The notes: generated by a model not told the origin, from the letters alone. A DNA stretch of 64,000 nt from Rhizorhabdus dicambivorans (GCF_002355275.1 NZ_CP023450.1:62001-126000), one strand, 5' to 3'; counted from the stretch's first letter, positions 1 to 8,800 are shown. Program-made: numbers and translations.

Positions 1-2
1 AC

Positions 3-71
3 GACAGCGACGGCGGGGCAGGGGAGATCGCCCCCGATGGCGATGCTGGCGACTTCGAACAGGCCGCCTGA
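3..71 (+). CDS. C-terminal end of an upstream gene (partial)
   Basis: An open frame enters from the left edge and ends at a TGA at 69-71. Only 22 residues are visible; they are acidic, rich in Asp, Gly and Glu, and end in FEQAA. Nothing in so short a tail identifies the protein. In islands of this type the gene before ardC is often a ParB-like or methylase gene, but that is inference from context. A GC-rich hairpin follows directly, which supports a real gene end here. Confidence 0.4.
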   Translation, partial: DSDGGAGEIAPDGDAGDFEQAA

Positions 72-85
72 GGCGAACGCCTAAC

Positions 86-113
86 GGCGGGCGGCGCTTT
101 CGTGTCGCCCGCC
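86..113 (+). terminator. GC-rich hairpin after the upstream gene
   Basis: Perfect 8-bp arms GGCGGGCG and CGCCCGCC at 86-93 and 106-113 enclose a 12-nt loop. The hairpin starts 14 bp after the upstream stop codon and precedes ardC. There is no long T run, so terminator function is likely but not certain. Confidence 0.45.
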
Positions 114-163
114 GCCCTTCATCGGCGGCGCTGAGACAGCCGCTCTTTCGCGGAGTATCCACC

Positions 164-910
164 ATGACCCAATCATCGGGCCGGCCCTCGCCGGCCGAGA
201 CCATCACGCGCGCCATCATCGACCGGCTCGAGGCCGGTGTGCGTCCCTGGGTACGGCCCTGGCGATCATGCGCCGCGCAAGGGCGCCCGCTGCGCGCCAA
301 TGGCGAGCCCTATCGCGGCATGAACACCTTTTGGCTATGGCTGGCCGCCGAGCAGTGCGGCTATCGGTCCCGCTACTGGATGACCTATCGGCAAGCACAA
401 AGCCTCGGCGGGCAGGTCCGTGCCGGTGAGCAGTCGCAATTTGCGATCTTCTACAAAGCCTATTCGAAGAAGGTCGATTCCTACGAACGTCCGGGTGAGC
501 TCGTCGATGAGCAGCGCCGGGTCATGCGGTCCTATGCGGTCTTCAATGCCGATCAGATCGATACACTGCCGGGCGATTTCTATCCCGAAGCCCTCTCCCT
601 CGTCCCGCCGGGCGACCGGCTCGGTCCGCGGGCGGAGCGCTTCGTCGATCGGCTGCCCGCGCGGCTGCGATGCGGCGGCGATCGTGCTTATTATGATCTG
701 CGCGCGGACGTCATCACCATGCCGCCGGTCGAGCAATTCGACACGCGCGCCGCCTGGGCAGCCACCATTGCGCATGAGGCCGGCCACTGGACAGGCCATC
801 CAGCCCGGCTTGCCCGATCGTTCGGGAAGCGCTTCGGCGATCAGGCATATGCGTTCGAGGAGTTGGTCGCCTTATCTGGACAGTCTGCGCCGCTCGCAAC
901 TTTGCAGTAA
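164..910 (+). pseudogene. ardC: 5' part of an ardC gene interrupted by a transposon
   Basis: The first 236 codons (164-871) encode an ArdC-type antirestriction protein: an N-terminal ssDNA-binding DUF1738-like region followed by a zincin-like metallopeptidase domain with the HEAGH motif near residue 202. The family continues after EELVA with an ELTA..L segment and an HAAYI.SW motif. Here the homology stops exactly at 871, and 12 foreign codons lead to a TAA at 908-910. The missing part lies at 10264-10479 in the matching frame. Joining the two halves gives about 307 residues, a normal ArdC length. A complete second ardC is carried inside the inserted element at 6530. Confidence 0.9.
872..885 (+). 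repeat. Left terminal inverted repeat of the recombinase-trio element
   Basis: TTATCTGGACAGTC at 872-885 matches the reverse complement of 10244-10257 (ATATCCTGACAGTC) at 11 of 14 positions, including a perfect GACAGTC core. It begins at the base where ArdC homology stops. Confidence 0.75.
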
Positions 911-934
911 GGTCGGCGATGGACGCCCACGGTA

Positions 935-998
935 GGCAGTAATCAGGCTGGCCGTAGCGCTGACCCAAGAGCTGGCGGAGGCCAGCCTGATTGCTGCC
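935..998. repeat. 19-bp inverted repeat near the left end of the element
   Basis: Arms at 935-953 and 980-998 match at 18 of 19 positions (core ATCAGGCTGGCC / GGCCAGCCTGAT) around a 26-bp spacer. The repeat lies 50 bp inside the left terminus and 70 bp before tnpA. It may be a recombinase-binding site or a transcript hairpin controlling the recombinases; the sequence does not decide. Confidence 0.6.
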
Positions 999-1067
999 GG
1001 GTCATAGTGCGCAACGGTGTGAAGGTCAGCTTCCCGGTGGGGGGGCCGGGGGGAGGGCTTCGCGCCG

Positions 1068-2417
1068 GTGTCGATCATTACTGTTTGCGAGCGCCGCGAG
1101 GCCAGGGGCCTCGATGCGCATGTGCCGCTGATCCTGCGCGGCGACGCGCTCTATGATCCCGATCTGGATCGCTTCTTTCTCGACCTGCCGTTGTCGGGCG
1201 TCCGCTCGCGGCACTCGCTTCGCGCCTATGCCTATGATGTCGTTGTCTGGCTTCGCTTTCTCGATGCCTGCGGCAAGACCGTGTGGGCTGCGACCCGCGA
1301 CGATGTCGACGCCTATCATCGTGAGCGACGCCGCGACGAGGCCGATCACCGGATAACGGCCGCAAGCTGGAACCGCGCCGTCGCCAGTCTCGATCGCCTT
1401 TACCGATGGGGTGAGCAGCACGGGCTGATCACCGACGCGCCGTTCAGCCGCCGCGCCGTGTGGCGACCGGCGCATGGTGGCCGTCGCGGCATGATCGCGG
1501 CGCGCAATGACGCCTATGAACGTGTTGCCAGGCGATCAGATGTGCGGTTCGTCACGATGGACGACTACCGTATTTTCCGCGAGGTCGGCCTGCGCGGCCT
1601 TACCCCTGACGGCACCGAGCGCCCCGGCGCGCGCGACCGGAACGGGCTGCGCAACGCGCTGTTTGCCGATCTTCTCGTCACCACCGGCCTGCGCCTCGAA
1701 GAGGCGTCGGGCCTGCTCGCCGCCGAGCTCGCGGCGATCGACCGCGAGGACGGCGATGCCCAACAACTTTGGCTGCCTCTCCCGCCACCGCTGACCAAGG
1801 GCGACCGGGGACGCAGCGTCCTGCTCCCGCGTCGGCTGCTTCGTCAGATTGCCGCTTACGTCGCCGTCGAGCGCGCAGCGGGCGTGGCCAAGTTCGCCGC
1901 GCGAGACGGCGCGACCAAGCTCGAACGATCGATCCCTGTCACCCGCGCCGGTCTCGACCGCATGCGCGATATCTGCACCCCGGAGGAACGATGCCGCCTG
2001 ATCCTGTACGACGAGGATGGATCGCCCCGCGAGCCGGCGGCGCTGTGGCTGACCGAGGTAGGGCAGCCTGTTCGGCCCAACTCGTGGGAGGTGATCTTCA
2101 CCCGCGCCTGCAACCGGTGCGCGGAGAACGGCTTCCCGCTGTCGATCAACCCGCACCAGCTTCGCCACACATTCGCAGTCCATATGCTCGCCTTGCTGAT
2201 CCAGCAGCGGTTGCGCGAAGCGGCATTGCCGGTCGGACCGCTGGAGAGCTATCGGCTGATCCTCGGCGACCCGCTGCAGCAGGTGCAACGCCTGCTTGGC
2301 CACGCCAGCCTCACCACCACCTATATCTACCTCGACCATATCGCGACGCGCGCCGATACGGTGGACGCGGCCGTCGAGGAGCTGCTTGCGCTGCTGCCGG
2401 GACCGCAGGGCGCATGA
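1068..2417 (+). CDS. tnpA: Tyrosine recombinase, first of three (TnpA-like)
   Basis: This 449-residue site-specific tyrosine recombinase has the full catalytic set: Arg I in TGLRLEE near residue 208, the HQLRH box near 363, the LLGHASLTTTY box and a nucleophilic Tyr near 418 followed by LDH. An N-terminal SAM-like core-binding domain occupies roughly residues 30-120. The start is taken as GTG at 1068, with a purine-rich GGGGGGAGG about 12 bp upstream. The stop overlaps the next start (ATGA). It should cut and rejoin DNA at the element ends and is the best candidate for the active catalytic subunit of the trio. Confidence 0.9.
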   Translation: MSIITVCERREARGLDAHVPLILRGDALYDPDLDRFFLDLPLSGVRSRHSLRAYAYDVVVWLRFLDACGKTVWAATRDDVDAYHRERRRDEADHRITAASWNRAVASLDRLYRWGEQHGLITDAPFSRRAVWRPAHGGRRGMIAARNDAYERVARRSDVRFVTMDDYRIFREVGLRGLTPDGTERPGARDRNGLRNALFADLLVTTGLRLEEASGLLAAELAAIDREDGDAQQLWLPLPPPLTKGDRGRSVLLPRRLLRQIAAYVAVERAAGVAKFAARDGATKLERSIPVTRAGLDRMRDICTPEERCRLILYDEDGSPREPAALWLTEVGQPVRPNSWEVIFTRACNRCAENGFPLSINPHQLRHTFAVHMLALLIQQRLREAALPVGPLESYRLILGDPLQQVQRLLGHASLTTTYIYLDHIATRADTVDAAVEELLALLPGPQGA

Positions 2418-4201
2418 GCGGCCATCCCCGCAAGGGCCGGCCTGTCGCCTTCGCGCCGATCACGCCGGAGCCACAGAAGCCCGATCCGGTGCTCGGCCTC
2501 AAGTTCACCATCGAGGCGCGGCATGGCGGAACGGTCCTGGTCGATATGGCCGCACTCGATCCCCGTCCGCTCGCTATCGCCTTCGCCGGCGCGCTGCGTC
2601 GATCGGCTGCGCTCGGGGGACCGATTGGTGCGGCCAGCGTCATCAAGCAGTATGTGCAGGTCTATCGTCACTTCTTCGCCTGGCTTGGTGATGGTGCGCC
2701 GGGGGTGACCGGCGTCAACGACCTGCGTGCAGTCCATATCGATGGGTTCGCCTCCGCGCTCGAACAGCGCGGGATGGGCGCGATCCACCGGCACATATCG
2801 GTCGGCAAGATCGTCAACACATTGCGCGCGATCGAGGCAGACCGGCCCGATCGGATCGCGCCCGACCTGCATGAGCGGCTGCGCTACACGCTGGCCACAT
2901 CGGCGGGCCGCTCGACCCCACGCGATGCTTATAGCCCCTTCGTCGCCCGCGCGTTGCGCGACGCCGCGAGGACCGACGTCGAAGCGATGTTCCGCCGTCT
3001 CGGTGCCGACGACCGCACCGATGAGGGCGACCCGGTCATCGCCAGAGCGCGGGCCGACGTCGAAGCGATCATCGCGCGGCAGGGCTTTATCGTTGCAGAC
3101 CACCCGGCGCTGAAGAGCCTCTATTTCATGCGCATGCGGCGCGGATTGCCGATCAGCACGCTCATCGATGATCTGCATGGCCGCCATCACCCGCTTGCGC
3201 GCGATCTGCCGGCGCTGCTCGTGCTGCTCACGCTCGATACCGGCCTCGAGCCCGAGTGCCTGAAGACGCTGACCACAGATTGTCTCACCAACCCCCATGC
3301 CGGCACGGTGGAGCTGCGCTATCTCAAGCGCCGCGCCTGCGGCGCCGAGCACAAGAGCATGCGCGTGCGAGATGGCGGTGGGGGCACGCCTGGTGGTCTG
3401 ATTCGTCGCCTGATTGAGGTCACGGCGATTGCCCGCAAGCATCTGAACGACGATCGTCTTTGGGTTTATCACAACGCTGGCGGCCTGCGGGTAGGCATCC
3501 GCCACCCGACGGAACGGATCGATGCCTGGGTAGCTCAGCACGCTATTGTCGATGACGACGGCGAGCCGCTCCACTTGCTGCTCTCGCGGCTCCGCAAGAC
3601 CCACAAGGCGCTGTGGTACACCAAGACCGAGGGGCACATGACCCGCTTCGCGGTCGGCCACTCGCGCGAGGTGGCGGCGCGCCACTATGCCGATCTGCCG
3701 TCGCTCCGGCCCGTGCACGAGACGGCCGTCGCCGACGCCTTCCGCGCGGCGGTCGCCGCCGCGATGCCGACCGTGCTTCCGCCCACCGCCGAGCAGACGT
3801 TGCGCGAAGCACCCGAACAGGCCGCGCCGCTGATGCCGCCCGATACCGTGGGTCCGTTGCTCGACGGCGAACAGGATGTCTGGCTCGCAGCCTGCGCGGG
3901 CTTCCACAACAGTCCCTTCGCCGAGGCCGGATCACCCTGCGCGCAGCCCTTCTGGGGCTGCCTTGATTGCCCCAACGCCGTCATCACCGTGCGCAAGCTC
4001 CCCGCGATCCTCGCCTTCCTCGCCTTCGTCGAAGAGCAGCGGCTGAGCCTGCCCGCGACCGACTGGGCGGCCAAGTTCGGCCGCGTCCATGCCCGCATCA
4101 CCGCCCAGGTCCTGCCGGCCTTCTCCGATGCCGTCATCACCGATGCGCGCCGGCAGATGGAGGGCGAACGGCTTTATCTGCCGCCGGAGGTCCGCGCATG
4201 A
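2414..4201 (+). CDS. tnpB: Tyrosine recombinase, second of three (TnpB-like, degenerate active site)
   Basis: The 595-residue protein begins at ATG 2414, overlapping tnpA by 4 bp. The C-terminal half has the integrase fold, with FAVGHSREVAARHYAD near residues 412-427 supplying His and Tyr. Two expected residues look changed: Arg I lies in TGLEPE (Glu instead of Arg, near 278), and the HxxR box reads SRLRKTH (Ser instead of His, near 389). A Cys-rich tail near residues 493-520 (CAGFHNSP...C...CLDC) suggests a zinc-binding module, as in large Tn554-type recombinases. It may assist TnpA structurally or act in only part of the reaction. The frame is open further upstream inside tnpA, but the overlapping ATG fits the operon. 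Confidence 0.85.
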   Translation: MSGHPRKGRPVAFAPITPEPQKPDPVLGLKFTIEARHGGTVLVDMAALDPRPLAIAFAGALRRSAALGGPIGAASVIKQYVQVYRHFFAWLGDGAPGVTGVNDLRAVHIDGFASALEQRGMGAIHRHISVGKIVNTLRAIEADRPDRIAPDLHERLRYTLATSAGRSTPRDAYSPFVARALRDAARTDVEAMFRRLGADDRTDEGDPVIARARADVEAIIARQGFIVADHPALKSLYFMRMRRGLPISTLIDDLHGRHHPLARDLPALLVLLTLDTGLEPECLKTLTTDCLTNPHAGTVELRYLKRRACGAEHKSMRVRDGGGGTPGGLIRRLIEVTAIARKHLNDDRLWVYHNAGGLRVGIRHPTERIDAWVAQHAIVDDDGEPLHLLLSRLRKTHKALWYTKTEGHMTRFAVGHSREVAARHYADLPSLRPVHETAVADAFRAAVAAAMPTVLPPTAEQTLREAPEQAAPLMPPDTVGPLLDGEQDVWLAACAGFHNSPFAEAGSPCAQPFWGCLDCPNAVITVRKLPAILAFLAFVEEQRLSLPATDWAAKFGRVHARITAQVLPAFSDAVITDARRQMEGERLYLPPEVRA

Positions 4202-6360
4202 CCATGCCCGTTCATGCCCAGGCGCCCGCTTTCGACGATCGCCCCGTGCTGGCGAGCGCGCCACTCAAGGAAGGCCATACCCGCGAGGCGCTATCGCGCG
4301 TCGGCGACCCGAGCTGGGATCTCGGTCCCGCCGTCTTCCGCGAGAACGCCCGGCGCTGCCACGTCACCGTGCATTTCCACGTGCTCGAACATGCCGATGT
4401 GCAGGCGGCGATGCGCGCCTATCTCTACGCCCGCCTCAACGCCGATCTCCCCGGCTATCGGACGAAGTTACCACCCGCCTGTATCCGCCAGGCATTCAAC
4501 CGTGCCCGCCGGTTCTTCGCCTTCGCCCGCGAGCGGCTCGGACGGCTCGACGTTTCCCGTATCGATCAGCCATTGCTCGATGCCTATGCCCGTCATCTCC
4601 GTGACGATCCTGCCCGACGACCCGTCATCGTCGGCCACCTCCTCGAAGTGGTCTCAGATCTCTATTACTATCGCGACCACCTCGATAGCGGAGGCCTTGC
4701 ATTCGAGCCTTGGGCCGGACAGGCGCCCGCCCGCGTTGCGGGCTACCGCCATGTCCGGGAGAACCGCACGCCGCGCTTCCCGGAAGAGGTCATCGCCGCG
4801 CTACTCGCCTGGTCGTTGCGCTACGTCACCATATTCGCGGACGATATCCTCGCCGCCCGCCGCGAGCTTGCGCGGCTCGAAGTGCGCCGGGATCGCCTTG
4901 CCGCCGCCGATGCCGGCCTTCCAGACCCTGATCGCCGGCAACGTCGCCGCACCCGCCTGAAGGCCTATTTCGGCCGCCGACGCCGCGAGGGGCGCGGCGC
5001 GCCGATCTGGGGCACCGCTCATAACGGCAAGCTGCGCGTCGACCCCAACACCGGCGCAGTGACCCCACCGATCAACGCACATCTCCTGCATCTCCATGTC
5101 GGGATCGACGTGCAGGCCGAGCCTGGCGCGCATCTTCTGCTGACAGGCGGTGAAGCGAGGTTGATCGACGCAGTGGCGGCCGAGCTGGGGGTAGAGGTCG
5201 GCGGCATGGACACGCCGATCACGATCGATCCTGACAGCGGTCGGCCGTGGCGCGAGCGCTTCGATGCGAAGACTCTCGCACACGAGGAACGGATGCTTCA
5301 AGCCGCTGCCTATATCGTGTGCGCCTACCTGACCGGCATGCGCGACTGCGAGGTGCAGGCGATGCGGCGCGGGTGTCTCTCTATCGCGCGCAGCGAGGAC
5401 GGCCTGATCGAGCGCCATCGCATCCGGTCGACCATCTACAAGCGCCGGGCGGCGGTGGGCGAGGCGGCGAGCTGGGTGACGATCGAGCCGGTCGCCGCCG
5501 CGATCATGGTGCTCGAACGCCTGTCGGCAGGGCCGGCGCGCGCCAGCGGCAGCGATACGCTCTGGCCGGTGCTGCGCGCGAGCGCCGTCTCCAAGACGCA
5601 TCTGTCGAGCGAGGTGGTCCGCCAGCTCAACACCTTCCGCGACCACCTCAACAGCGCCTTCGGCACCCCCGATGAGCCGGTCATCCCGCCCGGACCCGAT
5701 GGCAAGCCGTGGCGCATCACGACGCGGCAGTTCCGGCGCACGATCGCGTGGCACATCGCCAACCGTCCGTTCGGCACCATCGCCGGCATGATCCAGTACA
5801 AGCACGCCTCGGTCGCCGCGTTCGAAGGCTATGCCGGGACCAGCGCATCAGGGTTTCGCGCCGAGGTCGAGGCGCAGCGTCGGCTCGGTCAGATTGACGA
5901 TCTGCTGGACTATTTCGACCGGCGTCAGGGCGGCGCATCGCTCGGTGGACCGGCGGGACCGCGCATCGCGCGGACGCTCGACGATGCCGCCGTCAGACAA
6001 GGGCCTTTGCCCGCCATGATCGCCGATCGCGCCCGCCTGCGCGTCATGCTCGCCAGCGTCGCGCGCACCTTCCATGTCGGCCCGCTCGCGGATTGCTTCT
6101 TCGATCCCGCGACCGCGCTCTGCCTCAAGCGCGTGACGACCCCCGATCCGGCAGGGCCGCTCACTGCCCTGTGCGAGCCGACCCGCTGTCCCAACGCCTG
6201 CATCACCGCCCGCCACAGGCCGGCCTGGGAACGCGCGGCGGCCGATGCCAGGGCGCACTTACGCGAACGGCGCATCTCCGATCTCCAGCGTCAGGCTCTC
6301 CAGCGCGAGCTGGATCGCCTGAGCGTGGTGATTGCCGGGATCGACCCTCCCGCGCCGTAG
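4198..6360 (+). CDS. tnpC: Tyrosine recombinase, third of three (TnpC-like)
   Basis: The 720-residue protein starts at ATG 4198, overlapping tnpB by 4 bp. Integrase signatures are Arg I in TGMRDCEVQAM near residue 381, an RQFRRT box near 509 (Thr where the family usually has His), and YKHASVAAFEGYAG near 533-546 with the candidate nucleophile Tyr. Residues 635-678 hold a Cys cluster (CFFD...CLK...C...CPNAC) resembling the tail of the preceding protein. With the two upstream genes it forms a translationally coupled trio. At 720 residues it is much longer than Tn554 TnpC, so the symbol reflects position, not orthology. Confidence 0.85.
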   Translation: MTMPVHAQAPAFDDRPVLASAPLKEGHTREALSRVGDPSWDLGPAVFRENARRCHVTVHFHVLEHADVQAAMRAYLYARLNADLPGYRTKLPPACIRQAFNRARRFFAFARERLGRLDVSRIDQPLLDAYARHLRDDPARRPVIVGHLLEVVSDLYYYRDHLDSGGLAFEPWAGQAPARVAGYRHVRENRTPRFPEEVIAALLAWSLRYVTIFADDILAARRELARLEVRRDRLAAADAGLPDPDRRQRRRTRLKAYFGRRRREGRGAPIWGTAHNGKLRVDPNTGAVTPPINAHLLHLHVGIDVQAEPGAHLLLTGGEARLIDAVAAELGVEVGGMDTPITIDPDSGRPWRERFDAKTLAHEERMLQAAAYIVCAYLTGMRDCEVQAMRRGCLSIARSEDGLIERHRIRSTIYKRRAAVGEAASWVTIEPVAAAIMVLERLSAGPARASGSDTLWPVLRASAVSKTHLSSEVVRQLNTFRDHLNSAFGTPDEPVIPPGPDGKPWRITTRQFRRTIAWHIANRPFGTIAGMIQYKHASVAAFEGYAGTSASGFRAEVEAQRRLGQIDDLLDYFDRRQGGASLGGPAGPRIARTLDDAAVRQGPLPAMIADRARLRVMLASVARTFHVGPLADCFFDPATALCLKRVTTPDPAGPLTALCEPTRCPNACITARHRPAWERAAADARAHLRERRISDLQRQALQRELDRLSVVIAGIDPPAP

Positions 6361-6529
6361 ACCACCCCGGTTGTTGGCGGAGTCCTGCGCCGGTCGGCGC
6401 GCCCGCGCAACGGCTTCGCCGTCCTTCGCTTCGCTGCGGCCCTGACGGGTGCGCGAGCCCCCCTGTGCCCGGCGCGAACGGGCCTCCGCCGCCGGGGATG
6501 GTCCCCGGCGCGAGAACGGAGAACAGATC

Positions 6530-7393
6530 ATGTCAGCCTCACAACGCTCAGACGTCTATGCTCGCGTCACGCAAGCGATCGTCGACGCCATCGAAGCCGG
6601 CACCGGCACCTGGCGCATGCCATGGCATCATTCCGGCGCCGACGTCACCCGCCCGACCAACGTCGCCAGCGGCAAGCCCTATCGCGGCATAAATACGGTC
6701 TCGCTCTGGGCGGCCGCCTATGGCAGCGGCTATGCGAGCGGGGTCTGGGGCACCTATCGCCAGTGGCAGGCGCTCGGCGCGCAGGTCCGCAAGGGTGAGC
6801 ACGCCAGCCTCGGTGTCCTCTGGAAGGAGTTTCACGCGAAGGGCGACGACGCCAGCGACGATGACGACCATCGACGGCTTTTCGCCAAGGCGTTCGGCCT
6901 GTTCAACGCCGATCAGGTCGATGGCTATGCGCCCAAACCGGGGCCGGACCTGCCCGAGAGCGAACGCCTCGCCGCCGCCGAAGCCTTCATCGCCGCCCTC
7001 GGCATCGATACTGTCTACGGCTCGGCCAGCGCCTATTATCACATCGCCGAAGACCGCATCCACATGCCGGATTTCAGCGCCTTCCACGACGCTCACGGCT
7101 TCTATGCCACCCGTATTCACGAGGCCGCTCATGCCAGTGGCGCAGCCCATCGGCTCGACCGGGATTTCAGCGCCAAGTGGACCAGGCACGCGCTCGCGAT
7201 GGAGGAAGCGACCGCCGAGCTGACCGCCTCGTTCCTGCTCGCCGATCTCGGGATCGCCCACGAGCCGCGGCCCGACCACGCCGCCTATATCGCTTCCTGG
7301 CTCCAACTCCTGAAGGATGAGCCGCGGGCGATCTTCACCGCAGCCAGCAAGGCGCAGGCCGCCGCTGACTGGATGCACGCCCAGCAGCCATGA
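6530..7393 (+). CDS. ardC: ArdC-type antirestriction protein, intact copy
   Basis: The 287-residue protein has an N-terminal ssDNA-binding domain (YARVTQAIVDAIEAG; PYRGINTVSLW near residues 45-60) and a C-terminal zincin-like metallopeptidase domain with HEAAH near residue 196 and a downstream AMEEATAELTASF helix. ArdC proteins are delivered with conjugating DNA and protect it from type I restriction in the recipient. ATG 6530 is used because a purine-rich stretch (ACGGAGAA) lies upstream and the conserved region starts within ten residues. It is cargo of the transposon and differs clearly from the ardC that the transposon interrupted, so two paralogues once coexisted here. Confidence 0.92.
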   Translation: MSASQRSDVYARVTQAIVDAIEAGTGTWRMPWHHSGADVTRPTNVASGKPYRGINTVSLWAAAYGSGYASGVWGTYRQWQALGAQVRKGEHASLGVLWKEFHAKGDDASDDDDHRRLFAKAFGLFNADQVDGYAPKPGPDLPESERLAAAEAFIAALGIDTVYGSASAYYHIAEDRIHMPDFSAFHDAHGFYATRIHEAAHASGAAHRLDRDFSAKWTRHALAMEEATAELTASFLLADLGIAHEPRPDHAAYIASWLQLLKDEPRAIFTAASKAQAAADWMHAQQP

Positions 7394-7405
7394 GCGTCGT
7401 GCTCA

Positions 7406-7449
7406 TTGACTCGATGATATTACGGATATACTCGTAGTGTCATCGAGTC
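7406..7449 (+). promoter_or_regulatory. Promoter and palindromic operator of the first ars operon
   Basis: A TTGACT box (7406-7411) and a TATACT box (7427-7432) lie 15 bp apart. Perfect 10-bp inverted arms GACTCGATGA and TCATCGAGTC at 7408-7417 and 7440-7449 overlap the -35 box and flank the -10 box. This placement suits repression by ArsR; the assignment to ArsR is inference. AGGAG at 7457-7461 serves as the ribosome binding site for arsI. Confidence 0.65.
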
Positions 7450-7467
7450 GTTATCAGGAGCCATTCC

Positions 7468-7920
7468 ATGAAGCGCATCCATCTGCACGTCAGCGTGCCC
7501 GATCTCGGCGCGTCGATCCAGTTCTACGAGACGCTGTTCGGCGCCGCGCCCGTCGTCGTGAAGGACGACTACGCCAAGTGGATGCTCGACGATCCCAAGG
7601 TCAACTTCGCGATCTCCGAGCGCGCGCGCGCGGCCGGCATCGACCATATCGGCATCCAGGTCGACAGCGCCGATGAGCTCGGCGCGCTCGCCGGTCGCCT
7701 CAAGGCCGCCGGGGCGGAGACGTTCGATCAGGAAGCGACCACCTGCTGCTACGCGCAGTCGGACAAGAGCTGGGTCCGCGATCCCGCCGGCGTGCGCTGG
7801 GAGACCTTCTTCACCTTCGGTGAGGCGACCAGCTACGGCGAGGACGAGGTGCTGCCCGAGCCCGCCGCGGCCTGCTGCGGCCCCGCCGATGCGCCCGCGC
7901 CAAAGCAGGCGTGCTGCTGA
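7468..7920 (+). CDS. arsI: ArsI-type C-As lyase (VOC family)
   Basis: The 150-residue protein has the vicinal-oxygen-chelate (glyoxalase-like) fold. ArsI enzymes use Fe(II) and O2 to split the C-As bond of trivalent methyl- and aryl-arsenicals. An early His cluster (RIHLHV), a central DHIGIQV His, a vicinal Cys pair in TTCCYAQS near residues 91-95 and a Glu in GVRWETFF fit the metal- and substrate-binding set of the family. The tail contains two more Cys pairs (ACCG and the terminal ACC) that could bind or pass on arsenic. It is the first gene of the operon and overlaps arsR by one base. Confidence 0.85.
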   Translation: MKRIHLHVSVPDLGASIQFYETLFGAAPVVVKDDYAKWMLDDPKVNFAISERARAAGIDHIGIQVDSADELGALAGRLKAAGAETFDQEATTCCYAQSDKSWVRDPAGVRWETFFTFGEATSYGEDEVLPEPAAACCGPADAPAPKQACC

Positions 7921-8276
7921 TGGACGCGAACGCTGCCGTCGCCTCGCTCTCGGCGCTCGCGCATCCGGGCCGCCTCGAGGTCTTTCGCCTGCTGGTCCGC
8001 GCCGGCGCCGAGGGCATGGCCTCGGGCGATATCGCGCGCGCGACGGGCCATGTCCCGCAGACGCTCTCGGGCAACCTCAACATCCTCGGCCACGCCGGGC
8101 TCGTGTCGTCGCGGCGCGAGGGCCGGTCGATCATCTACACCGCTGATTATGCCCGCATGACCGACCTGCTCGGCTTCCTGATGGAGGATTGCTGCGGCGG
8201 CGCCCCGGAGATCTGTGCTCCGCTCGCCGACGTGGTCACCAGGGCCGCCTGCTGCCAACCCGGAGCCGTTCAATGA
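7920..8276 (+). CDS. arsR: ArsR-family arsenic-responsive repressor (first copy)
   Basis: A winged-helix ArsR/SmtB repressor of 118 residues. The helix-turn-helix is in the central GDIARATGHVPQTLSGNLNIL segment and the wing in SSRREGRSIIY. C-terminal cysteines in EDCCGGAPEIC and AACC resemble the As(III)-binding set of the type with Cys near the C terminus. The start is ATG 7920, overlapping the arsI stop (TGATG). It probably represses its own operon by binding the palindrome at 7408-7449. Its stop overlaps the arsC start. Confidence 0.9.
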   Translation: MDANAAVASLSALAHPGRLEVFRLLVRAGAEGMASGDIARATGHVPQTLSGNLNILGHAGLVSSRREGRSIIYTADYARMTDLLGFLMEDCCGGAPEICAPLADVVTRAACCQPGAVQ

Positions 8277-8800
8277 CCGACCGTGTTTTCAATGTCCTGT
8301 TCCTCTGCACGGGTAACTCGGCCCGCTCGATCCTCGCCGAGAGCGCACTGAACAAGCTCGGCGAAGGCCGGTTCCGCGGCTATTCCGCAGGCAGCTTCCC
8401 CAAGGGCGCGGTCAACCCCGACGCGCTGAGGCTGCTGGAGCGCATCGGTTACCCGACCGAAGGCCTTCACTCGAAGAGCTGGGAAGAGTTCTCCGTGCCG
8501 GACGCGCCGGTGATGGATTTCGTGTTCACCGTTTGCGACGATGCGGCGGGCGAGACGTGTCCGGTCTGGCCCGGCCATCCGATGACCGCCCATTGGGGCA
8601 TCGAAGATCCGAGCCATGTCGAGGGCAACGACATCGAGCGCGAGCGCGCCTTCGTGACAGCGCTGCGCTATCTCGAGAACCGCATCAAGCTGTTCATGGC
8701 GCTGCCGTTCGACCAGCTCGACGTGATGGCATTGAGGGCACATGTCCGCGAGATCGGTCAGGGCGAAGGCGCGAGCAACCGGCGCGGGGACGCCGCGTGA
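8273..8800 (+). CDS. arsC: Low-molecular-weight phosphatase-type arsenate reductase (first copy)
   Basis: A 175-residue ArsC/LMW-PTP-like enzyme. The P-loop CTGNSARS near residues 12-19 carries the nucleophilic Cys and Arg, and a later DPS segment supplies the acid region. It reduces arsenate to arsenite, which the adjacent Acr3 exports. Extra C-terminal sequence makes it longer than the roughly 130-residue Gram-positive enzyme, as is common in Proteobacteria. Start ATG 8273 overlaps the arsR stop, and the end overlaps acr3. Confidence 0.9.
   Translation: MTDRVFNVLFLCTGNSARSILAESALNKLGEGRFRGYSAGSFPKGAVNPDALRLLERIGYPTEGLHSKSWEEFSVPDAPVMDFVFTVCDDAAGETCPVWPGHPMTAHWGIEDPSHVEGNDIERERAFVTALRYLENRIKLFMALPFDQLDVMALRAHVREIGQGEGASNRRGDAA

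Noticed and set aside
1769-2413. Upstream extension of the tnpB frame inside tnpA
   Set aside because: The extension overlaps tnpA in another frame and lacks conserved sequence. The ATG at 2414 in an ATGA overlap fits the operon.
2327-3907. Long open frame of 526 codons on the minus strand opposite tnpB
   Set aside because: It is a by-product of high GC content and codon bias on the other strand. It has no recognisable domain or ribosome binding site and overlaps a clear recombinase gene completely.
3967-4197. Upstream extension of the tnpC frame inside tnpB
   Set aside because: As for tnpB: the overlapping ATG at 4198 explains the start, and the extension shows no family similarity.
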